A stretch of DNA of 11,590 bases from Candidatus Poseidoniales archaeon (GTDB lineage Archaea; Thermoplasmatota; Poseidoniia; Poseidoniales; Thalassarchaeaceae): contig JAPKEY010000030.1 of the NCBI GenBank assembly GCA_028821815.1, positions 1-11,590 of the forward strand. The letters run 5' to 3'. The notes below the pieces were generated by a model. It was not told the origin of the DNA, searched no databases, and saw nothing but the letters and a program-made list of their open reading frames with translations. Every line of letters begins with the position of its first letter. The first letter of the stretch is position 1. Shown one piece after another: positions 1-6,780 of this stretch. The position numbers were made by a program, and so were the translations under genes.

Positions 1-2643
1 CAAAACAACGTTGGATGGCGTATCAGTTGTACCGATGACAACGGCTTTTCACCTGCGACCCTGTCGACTAGTGGTGCTGAAATAGTTGTCAATCAATCGT
101 ATGGACTTGGATGGTTTGCCATCCATGACGTTGAGGGGGAGGTCGTAAATGACGATGTGCAAAATGGCGATTGGGTCGTCGCCGGTGAAACCATTCACTT
201 CCAGGGGCAAGTCTGGTTTGAAGGGACACAAGATGCCCCACTCAACTCGGTATTCGATATCCGTGTTGCACGAAAAGACAGCCAAGGTGATTTTGTCTCG
301 GCCAGTTGGAAAGACAATTCAAATCCAAATGGAACGTTCTTCATCTCAGTCGCAGTTCCCGATATGGATATTCCCGAAGGTGTGACCTTTGAGGTTCAGG
401 CCTACAATGTGCGTGACCCTGTCAAGGTCATGCCAATCAACGAATCGTGGCAACGCACATTGAGAATCGATGACTCATCGCCTGAAATTATCAATTCTTG
501 GCCCGCAGATGGTGATTATGAAGCAAGTTCGTCAAATCAACAAATCACTGTAACCGTCGTCGATACTGTTGGTCAACCAGAATCTCTTACGCTCAATTAT
601 TGGGTTGAAGCCGATCATGACACCAACCGAAATGGTGAACCTGATGAAGATGAATATGCGACACAAACATTGTCTAATTCAACCATTGCTGAAGAGAAAG
701 TTTTCTTCGGACAAATTGATGATTCTCGCAATCCAAACATGGCAAGAGTCTCCTATTTCATATCAGGTCATGACCCTGCGGGAAATCTCATCATTGGAAC
801 CGATGGCCCTGGATTTGCTTATGATTTGTCCACCTACCGCACGCGCAAGGATATGGCATCTGTTTTCACTGGATTGGTTTGGCAAGACCATGTGGATGGA
901 ACTGACGTTTACAGTGGTACTGATCAATCCATTTCGATTGGGCTTGTCGATGCAAATGGCATCATCGATTTCGAATACATCTCCTTGATTTTCGACTTTG
1001 AAGGGCCTGATCCAGAACGAGACCAACAACGAATTTCCTACAATGGACGAACCGATTCTTGGTCTTCTGAAAGTGACTACATCACCCTTCAACAGAGTAG
1101 TTCTGCTGCGGTCACAACAAACGATACTGGCCTACCATGGATCCAAACTACATTTGATTTCCAATTCTCATGGGATTGGCCGGATGAAGACATCTCTGAT
1201 CTCGCTCTTGAATACAAGGAACTCGGTTCAGCTACACCCACTCGAATCGAATTCATCGAACACACATTCAGTGTTGAGAATGATTTGGTCCTCGATGCAT
1301 CAACATACGTCGTAGAAGACGTTGCTGAACCGCGAACTGGACCACTAGATGATGCGACACCTGTTCGACCTGATGACAGGCTACGCTGGTCTGGACGAGT
1401 GGTGTATGAGAGTAGTGGAGTTCCTGCTCCAAATGATCTTGGCATTACGGTTGAAGTATTCGATGGTGTACAATATTGGTCTGATGGAAGTTTAACCGAT
1501 GATGGGGCTTTCAGTATTGAGGTTCCACTCACTGCTGCCACAACTTTGCAGAGTGCAGAAACTCGAACTTTCCTCACCGGAGTCCGCAACGTCCCAGGTC
1601 GTGGCGAAGATATGACGCGCGATACCGTGGCGACCACATTGCAACTACAAGTTGACCACACACCCCCACGCGTTCATCATCGATTGACACCAGTCGATGT
1701 AATCGATATCTCTGCCGCATCTGATTTGACATCGTTACCTGTACGATTTTCAGGGTGGGAAGAATGTGTACTGCGTGAGGAGGATGACCGATGTGCTGCA
1801 TTCAGCCAATCCCCACACTGGGTGAATTGGGTGATGCGAGATGATACCAGAACAAGTGCTGCTGGTATATCGCCTCTGGCAATGCAATTGAATGGTACGC
1901 ATCTGGAATGGATTGGTGAAGTTGATTTGACCAGTGATGGCCTTGTGACACCGCGCAGTGGCTACAAGGTTGGCTTCTGGGTTACTGGACATGATGCAGC
2001 TGGAAATGAATTCCCAATGACTGCAAACACCGAAAGTGACCCAGTGCGTGAACGTGAAGATTTAGATGGTGACCAAGATCTTGCATGGGTTCGTCTTGGA
2101 GCGACTGTTGCTGAACTCATCGTCAAGAGCCTAACGCTGGATCAAGATACGGTCAGCGAAGGTACTGAAATTGAGGTCGTTGCAATTATTGCCAACACCG
2201 GAGGGATGACTGAATCCTCATTCACAGTACATTTTGTCACCAATGAAAAGGTAATTGACACGGTCAGAATCACAGGTCTCCCTAGTGGTGGTGAACATCG
2301 AATTACCAGCACTTGGACCGCAACTGAAGGCATTGATCGAATCACAGTGATTGTCGATGCTGAAAATGAAGTTGTCGAAGTTGATGAAGAAGGCAACTCG
2401 ATGTCAGCCGGAGTCTCAGTTGAATATTCATGGGGCCTCGGGTGGGTCGATAGTTGGCGACAAAATCCACTCACTGTTATCGGTATCATCTTCGCTTTGA
2501 TTCTGATTCCAGTAATCGCAGTAGTTACATGGAAAACCTCACTCTCTGGTTCAACCAGTCTCTATGATGAAGAACTCATGTACGAAGATGAAGAAGAGGA
2601 TGACTGGGAAGATGATGATGACGATGATGATGGGTGGGAATAG
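1..2643 (+). CDS. Large CARDB-containing surface protein, type I membrane anchored (5' partial)
   Basis: The reading frame is open from base 1, so the N-terminus lies outside the window and 880 residues are visible. The visible part is built of beta-rich Ig-like modules. Two modules end in a GHDxAGN motif (residues 256-262 and 663-669) and begin after an L-x-[IV]-D-x-[ST] stretch (around 157 and 552). A loop rich in Asp and Asn at 205-218 (D-x-D-x-N-x-N-G) resembles a calcium-binding EF-hand-like loop. Residues about 702-808 resemble a CARDB adhesion domain, known from archaeal and bacterial surface proteins. One membrane helix follows (about 824-843), then a short, extremely acidic C-terminal tail (19 of the last 27 residues are Asp or Glu). 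This predicts an exported protein with an outside ectodomain and a cytoplasmic tail. The exact role (adhesion, envelope, ligand binding) cannot be read from the sequence. An internal start such as GTG 157 is unlikely because homologous structure continues upstream of it. Confidence 0.85.
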   Translation, partial: QNNVGWRISCTDDNGFSPATLSTSGAEIVVNQSYGLGWFAIHDVEGEVVNDDVQNGDWVVAGETIHFQGQVWFEGTQDAPLNSVFDIRVARKDSQGDFVSASWKDNSNPNGTFFISVAVPDMDIPEGVTFEVQAYNVRDPVKVMPINESWQRTLRIDDSSPEIINSWPADGDYEASSSNQQITVTVVDTVGQPESLTLNYWVEADHDTNRNGEPDEDEYATQTLSNSTIAEEKVFFGQIDDSRNPNMARVSYFISGHDPAGNLIIGTDGPGFAYDLSTYRTRKDMASVFTGLVWQDHVDGTDVYSGTDQSISIGLVDANGIIDFEYISLIFDFEGPDPERDQQRISYNGRTDSWSSESDYITLQQSSSAAVTTNDTGLPWIQTTFDFQFSWDWPDEDISDLALEYKELGSATPTRIEFIEHTFSVENDLVLDASTYVVEDVAEPRTGPLDDATPVRPDDRLRWSGRVVYESSGVPAPNDLGITVEVFDGVQYWSDGSLTDDGAFSIEVPLTAATTLQSAETRTFLTGVRNVPGRGEDMTRDTVATTLQLQVDHTPPRVHHRLTPVDVIDISAASDLTSLPVRFSGWEECVLREEDDRCAAFSQSPHWVNWVMRDDTRTSAAGISPLAMQLNGTHLEWIGEVDLTSDGLVTPRSGYKVGFWVTGHDAAGNEFPMTANTESDPVREREDLDGDQDLAWVRLGATVAELIVKSLTLDQDTVSEGTEIEVVAIIANTGGMTESSFTVHFVTNEKVIDTVRITGLPSGGEHRITSTWTATEGIDRITVIVDAENEVVEVDEEGNSMSAGVSVEYSWGLGWVDSWRQNPLTVIGIIFALILIPVIAVVTWKTSLSGSTSLYDEELMYEDEEEDDWEDDDDDDDGWE
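2611..2631 (+). repeat. In-frame GAT/GAC trinucleotide tract encoding seven Asp
   Basis: Seven consecutive Asp codons (six GAT and one GAC) near the 3' end of the surface-protein gene form most of its acidic cytoplasmic tail. A near-perfect trinucleotide run such as this can vary in length by replication slippage without breaking the frame. That is inference. Confidence 0.6.
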
Positions 2644-2683
2644 TTCCATTCATGATTCGACGGTTTGAAGTCACTCGCTTACC

Positions 2684-2709
2684 CGCCCTCCCCCTACGGG
2701 GAGAGGGCG
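2684..2709 (+). other. GC-rich hairpin abutting the helicase start codon
   Basis: Bases 2684-2694 pair with 2698-2709 to give 11 base pairs with one bulged A (2702) and a three-base TAC loop. Almost every pair is G-C. The stem ends one base before ATG 2710 and contains the only purine-rich, Shine-Dalgarno-like stretch there. No T-run follows, so a bacterial-type terminator is not indicated. It may be a dispersed palindromic element, a transcript 3'-end structure for the surface-protein gene, or a translation-blocking leader. If helicase mRNA is leaderless, the hairpin would lie upstream of the transcript. Confidence 0.7.
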
Positions 2710-5700
2710 ATGTCAGTCTACGATAATCTATGTGAGCCCCTTCGGGCACATCTAGAGTTGCAGAAGTGGGTACCTACTCCAATCCAAGATGCTGCCATAG
2801 ACTCACTACTTTCTGGACAAGATAGAGTACTCGTTGCACCGACTGGTTCGGGCAAGACTGAGGCTGCTGTTCTACCTGTTCTTTCTGCTTGTTATTCGCA
2901 GGAATGGGGACGGATGTCAATCCTGTATGTCACACCATTACGGGCTCTAAATCGTGACATTGACAGGCGCTTGGGGGTATTGGCATCAATCACAAATTTA
3001 GAGGTTGGATTACGTCACGGTGACACTACTCAATCAGAGCGTAACCGTCAATCACGAAAACCGCCACACCTTCTCGTCACGACTCCTGAAACACTGCAAA
3101 TCATGATGACTGGGAGTCGGCTCCGAGAGCATTTGCAAAATGTTCGCACTATCATCGTCGATGAAGTGCATGAAGTGGCTGCATCTGAAAGAGGCGCTCA
3201 ACTTCTTGTCGGGATGACGAGAATCGAAGAGATGGCCAAGAGATGTATTCAGCGGATCGGACTTTCAGCAACGGTTGGGAATCCAACTGAAGTTGCGCAT
3301 TGGCTCTCACCAGAGCAAGGTCAAGCCATCCTTGCTGATGCGCCCCGAAATACTGAGGTTCGTATCACTTGCTCTCAACCTGAAGACGCGGACGAGGCGA
3401 TTGCGTTGGAGCATAACACATCACCGCAAGCGATGGCGAGTTTGCGTATGCTCGCAGGTCGTCTCAAAGCAGATGCTCCATCTCTTGTGTTTGTCAACAG
3501 CCGCAACGCTGCTGAAACTGTTGCCAGTCGATTGGCGACCTTCGATGAAACACTGGAAATTGGTATCCATCACGGTTCTCTTTCAGCGGATCTAAGAACG
3601 GAAATGGAAGATCGGTTACAACGCGGTGAATTGCATGCTTTGGTATGCACGAGCAGTTTGGAATTGGGAATTGATGTAGGAGCCATACGACATGTTCACC
3701 AAATTCAATCACCACGTGCTGTAGATCGACTTTTGCAGCGCCTCGGAAGGGCAGAACACACCCTTGGAGGTACAGGTAGGGGTGACCTAATCGCTTGGGA
3801 TATCGATGATATCGCTGAATCTGCAGTGATTGCTAGAAGGGCCATTGCAGGCCAAATTGATGGCGTTCGGTGGCGAAGAATGCCCCGGGTTGTAGCTGCA
3901 AATCAAATGGTAATGATGACACTCTGCGAAGGTATTGTCCCACTTCCTGCGACAACAAAAATTTTCCAAAGAACTTCTATTTTCAGTGAATGGACTGATA
4001 CTGATACTCGAGAATTAGCACGGATTCTAGATGACCGTTGGCTCCTGAAGATAGTGGAGAATCCAGAATCATCCGACCCCCTTGGATGGGCTCCTTCGCT
4101 ATGGAGGCAACTTGCAGAAGGAACTTCTCTTCCGGCTGAAAGACCAACCAAAGAGGAGATTGAGGGATTGCCTTCAAAGAAGTTAGACCAGTGGCGTAGG
4201 GGGATGAAAAAATTGGTGCCCAAACATCTCAAAGACGGTTGGACTTCAGCGGGTGCGAGAACACGCTCGTATATGCTGGAGCATCTCTCGATGATTCCAG
4301 ATGCGCAGAGATATACTGTACGAGACGTTGTATCTAGACGAGCAATAGGATCGGTTGATGAGGCATTTGTTTTATCTCTGAATAATTCTGGAGAAGAAAC
4401 TGACGGTGCTCCGAGGAGATTTGTCATAGTTGGCCGTACATGGGAAATTGTCGAAGCAAATCCTGAGAAAACGGAATTGTTGGTTGCCCCTGTAGGATCT
4501 GGAGGTACAGCACCCGTTTGGAGTGGTGAACTTCCACCGGTACCTGCTGAAGTTGCACGTGAAGTTGGTGCATTGAGAAGGACAATTCGTGAATTGGCCA
4601 CAGGAGAGGAAAGAGAGGACGAATACGGAGGAGTACGCCTCGATCGAATCGGTGGTCCACCTGTATCGTGCGATATTGCTGAATATCCACTCGCCCCAGA
4701 TGCATTATCGAAATTAATGAACAAAATCGTCGAACATGTTGATGCTTCTAGCAGTCTTCCCGATGAACGAACGCTCGATGTTGAGACTCGACGGGATGCT
4801 GTAATCGTCCATTCATGCCATGGAAGTCGAATTAACGAAACGCTCGCACACTTTTTGCAAGCGATGGCATCGACCATTGAAGGACAAATGGGGCGTGTTC
4901 TTGTCGACCCATACAGAATAACCCTCCAAGTTCCAGGGCTGCGGGCAACCCATGTCGTAGACTGGTTAACGGAAACCAAACCTGAAAATTTAGCGACAAT
5001 TCTGCGTGTGACTGTACCAAACGGAAGACAATTGCGCTGGCGACTGGTTCAAGTCTGCAAGGTCATGGGTGTTCTACGCTCTGGGGTTGATCCACGCAAG
5101 GTCAACTTGCATGGAATCGCCCGGAGATACAAAGGCACACCGTTGATGGATGAGGCATTGGATAAATTATTTAGTGAACGAATGGATGTTGATGGCACGA
5201 CTGATTTGCTTCATGCCATTCAAGATGGTGTCGTACAGGTTGCACAACGTTCGCCTGGGGCACTCGGAGTTTCGCCACGTTCAGAGCGTGATATGCAGTT
5301 ACCAGATTGGTCCAATGTTGAGGTTCGTCGGCGGCTGGAAGGTCGTTTGATGAATGAACGAGTTGTGATGATTTGTTTGCGATGTAAAACGTCTTCTCGA
5401 TTTCGTGTTGCTAGGTATCCAAGCATCGATCAGAAATGTGGAATTTGTCAAGCGACCATGCGAGCTGTCGCCAGAGAAGGATTGAGTGGTGAATTGACCA
5501 AGTGGGTTGCCTCCGATGAAGACAATATTCGCAATCGAATGATGCGCAATGCAGAAATGGTTCACAATCGTGGTTTAGATGCCATTCTATGCCTCATGGC
5601 AAGAGGGGTTGGAGTGAATACTGCAACGAGGATTTTGCGAGCATACCCCCCGGAATCTGAGCGTGATTCTTTGCTCAAGGCGATTCACGAAGCCGAGGTT

Positions 5701-5733
5701 CAGTATGCACGAACTCGGCGCTTCTGGGGTTAG
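2710..5733 (+). CDS. lhr: Lhr-family superfamily 2 ATP-dependent helicase, archaeal type
   Basis: This is a 1007-residue Lhr-type helicase that should unwind DNA or RNA-DNA duplexes in repair or RNA metabolism (family knowledge). Visible motifs are a Q-motif-like PTPIQ (22-26), Walker A APTGSGKT (43-50), the TPLRAL and TTPE motifs, DEVH box (151-154), SAT (186-188), then the second RecA domain with LVFVNSR, HHGSL, TSSLELGIDVG and QRLGRAEH (343-350). The long Lhr-specific region follows, with winged-helix and barrel domains expected from the family. Near the end lie a zinc ribbon (C889xxC892...C910xxC913) and a segment reading ARGVGVNTATRIL, as in archaeal Lhr proteins. In motif VI a Glu replaces the Gly usual in Lhr (GRAGH). 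ATG 2710 is preferred; TTG 2665 would add 15 residues translated through the hairpin and is less natural. The kinase gene follows within about 36 bases, so cotranscription is likely. Confidence 0.93.
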   Translation: MSVYDNLCEPLRAHLELQKWVPTPIQDAAIDSLLSGQDRVLVAPTGSGKTEAAVLPVLSACYSQEWGRMSILYVTPLRALNRDIDRRLGVLASITNLEVGLRHGDTTQSERNRQSRKPPHLLVTTPETLQIMMTGSRLREHLQNVRTIIVDEVHEVAASERGAQLLVGMTRIEEMAKRCIQRIGLSATVGNPTEVAHWLSPEQGQAILADAPRNTEVRITCSQPEDADEAIALEHNTSPQAMASLRMLAGRLKADAPSLVFVNSRNAAETVASRLATFDETLEIGIHHGSLSADLRTEMEDRLQRGELHALVCTSSLELGIDVGAIRHVHQIQSPRAVDRLLQRLGRAEHTLGGTGRGDLIAWDIDDIAESAVIARRAIAGQIDGVRWRRMPRVVAANQMVMMTLCEGIVPLPATTKIFQRTSIFSEWTDTDTRELARILDDRWLLKIVENPESSDPLGWAPSLWRQLAEGTSLPAERPTKEEIEGLPSKKLDQWRRGMKKLVPKHLKDGWTSAGARTRSYMLEHLSMIPDAQRYTVRDVVSRRAIGSVDEAFVLSLNNSGEETDGAPRRFVIVGRTWEIVEANPEKTELLVAPVGSGGTAPVWSGELPPVPAEVAREVGALRRTIRELATGEEREDEYGGVRLDRIGGPPVSCDIAEYPLAPDALSKLMNKIVEHVDASSSLPDERTLDVETRRDAVIVHSCHGSRINETLAHFLQAMASTIEGQMGRVLVDPYRITLQVPGLRATHVVDWLTETKPENLATILRVTVPNGRQLRWRLVQVCKVMGVLRSGVDPRKVNLHGIARRYKGTPLMDEALDKLFSERMDVDGTTDLLHAIQDGVVQVAQRSPGALGVSPRSERDMQLPDWSNVEVRRRLEGRLMNERVVMICLRCKTSSRFRVARYPSIDQKCGICQATMRAVAREGLSGELTKWVASDEDNIRNRMMRNAEMVHNRGLDAILCLMARGVGVNTATRILRAYPPESERDSLLKAIHEAEVQYARTRRFWG

Positions 5734-5747
5734 GAAGCCTCATGGAC

Positions 5748-5766
5748 GGTGAGGGTAGACCTTACC
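5748..5766 (+). other. Short stem-loop before the kinase ATG, containing a GGTGAGG Shine-Dalgarno-like stretch
   Basis: Bases 5748-5754 (GGTGAGG) can pair with 5760-5766 (CCTTACC) in a 7-bp stem with one G-T wobble and a five-base loop. ATG 5770 follows three bases later. The 5' arm is complementary to an archaeal anti-Shine-Dalgarno, so the fold could mask it, though it stands far (about 17 bases) from ATG 5770. A stem of this size with a wobble can arise by chance. Confidence 0.35.
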
Positions 5767-5769
5767 CCG

Positions 5770-6318
5770 ATGTGGTTTGGATTGACTGGACGGAATGCTT
5801 CAGGTAAAACCACTGTTGTGGACTGGTTGGTTGACAATGGCTACGTAGCAACCTCTTGTTCAGATTCGATTCGAACCCATCTAAAATCACAGAAAAAGGA
5901 TATCAATCGCGACAACCTGATTGCTGGTGGGCGAGAACTGCGAGCTGCGAGCGGCCCGGGTATTCTCGCTGAAATGCTACGAGATGTGAATATGAATGCC
6001 GAGAATCTTGTCATCGATTCAATTCGAACTCCTGCAGAGGTTGAAGCATTGCGCGAAAGACCGGATTTCAGATTGATTGAGGTACGCGCATCACGTGAAG
6101 TGCGTTGGAACAGATTGCAATCTCGTGGAAGAGATGGCGACCCAACGGATTGGGATACATTTGTCGCACAAGAAGAAGCAGAACTTGTGGCTGCTGATGA
6201 TAGTGGACAAGCACTTATTGCAACGGCTGCGCTTGCGGATATTGTCATCATCAATGATGACGATTCTAAGACATTGCAAGATTCTCTAGAATTGCTAATC
6301 AGGCCTGCCGAATCGTAA
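5770..6318 (+). CDS. P-loop kinase, UPF0200 / dephospho-CoA-kinase-like (CoaE superfamily)
   Basis: This is a 182-residue P-loop nucleotide kinase. Walker A is G7-R-N-A-S-G-K-T14, right after a first beta strand, the usual place in this family. Next come a helical region containing GGRELRAASGPG, the motif VIDSIRTPAEVE (D83-S-I-R86) and a LID-like RLQSRGRDGDP segment (about 115-125). The protein ends with ADIVIINDDD. This order matches archaeal UPF0200 proteins, relatives of dephospho-CoA kinase and nucleoside monophosphate kinases whose substrate is not settled as far as I know. Most archaea use a different dephospho-CoA kinase family (COG1909), so CoA synthesis should not be assumed. The start is uncertain: GTG 5749 would add seven residues, but ATG 5770 places the P-loop as in homologues. 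The gene sits just after the helicase and overlaps the 3' end of the opposing dCMP deaminase by 20 bases, which suggests (but does not prove) a nucleotide substrate. Confidence 0.82.
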   Translation: MWFGLTGRNASGKTTVVDWLVDNGYVATSCSDSIRTHLKSQKKDINRDNLIAGGRELRAASGPGILAEMLRDVNMNAENLVIDSIRTPAEVEALRERPDFRLIEVRASREVRWNRLQSRGRDGDPTDWDTFVAQEEAELVAADDSGQALIATAALADIVIINDDDSKTLQDSLELLIRPAES

Positions 6319-6736
6319 GACCTGCTTCACCCATCATCGCAGTCGACATTTCGAAGTCAGCTAACCATCGGTCTGGAACTTCGCTGTCTTGTGGGTAGAC
6401 CACTTCAATCACACCCGCTTGGATGAGCGAACGAGCACAGCGCGTACATGGTGGCCATGTCACGTAAGCTGTACAACCCTTCAACGCCAATCCGATACGG
6501 GCGGCGTGCATGATTGCATTTTCTTCCGCATGGCAAATGAGAGGGTATTTTTGTTCACGGTCTGAAAGTCGTTCAGAATCGTCAACAATACCACGTGGAA
6601 AACCATTGAAGCCAGTACTTCTAATTTCACGATCTTCACCAACGACCACGCATCCAACCTTAGTCGAGGGATCTTTGGACCAGTCTGATATGTGCTCGGC
6701 AAGTTTGAGGAATCGCTGGTCCCACTTCGCACTCAT
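6299..6736 (-). CDS. Deoxycytidylate (dCMP) deaminase family protein
   Basis: This 145-residue protein belongs to the zinc-dependent cytidine/deoxycytidylate deaminase superfamily. The catalytic H-A-E is H69-A70-E71 (in CHAEENAI) and the second zinc motif is P95-P96-C97-x-x-C100. The N-terminal WDQRFLKLAEHISDWSKDPSTKVGCVVV and the TGFNGFPRG segment are typical of dCMP deaminases (ComEB/Dcd1 type). The expected reaction is dCMP to dUMP plus ammonia, giving substrate for thymidylate synthase. The length fits a single complete domain. The ATG is supported by GGGTGA (6746-6741) four bases upstream. The gene is 44 bases downstream of folC on the same strand, probably in one transcript, and its last 20 bases overlap the convergent kinase gene. 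Substrate choice (dCMP against another deaminase substrate) rests on family resemblance. Confidence 0.9.
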   Translation of the reverse strand: MSAKWDQRFLKLAEHISDWSKDPSTKVGCVVVGEDREIRSTGFNGFPRGIVDDSERLSDREQKYPLICHAEENAIMHAARIGLALKGCTAYVTWPPCTRCARSLIQAGVIEVVYPQDSEVPDRWLADFEMSTAMMGEAGLTIRQA

Positions 6737-6740
6737 GACT

Positions 6741-6746
6741 TCACCC
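6741..6746 (-). promoter_or_regulatory. Ribosome binding site of the dCMP deaminase gene
   Basis: On the minus strand GGGTGA ends four bases before the ATG at 6736. It matches the archaeal Shine-Dalgarno core GGTGA. Its presence in the 44-base gap after folC supports translation of the deaminase as an internal cistron of a folC-led operon. Confidence 0.6.
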
Positions 6747-6780
6747 TGCTAATCCTAGGAGCCGTAGTGTTTGAGTCTTC

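Noticed and set aside
157..159. GTG 157 as the start of the surface protein
   Set aside because: The frame is open to base 1 and the upstream residues continue the same beta-rich style, with no signal peptide after GTG 157. The gene is truncated by the window edge.
1089..1661. A 190-codon minus-strand open frame inside the surface-protein gene
   Set aside because: It has low-complexity Ser/Val/Arg composition and no motifs, and is antisense to a well supported coding frame.
2684..2709. Hairpin read as a bacterial rho-independent terminator
   Set aside because: No T-run follows the stem and archaeal termination normally relies on T-rich tracts without hairpins. It was kept as a structural element of unknown role.
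3903..4979. A 358-codon open frame on the minus strand inside the helicase gene
   Set aside because: The product is rich in Ser, Arg and Thr without recognisable motifs, and it lies wholly antisense to a strongly supported helicase. It is a codon-bias shadow.
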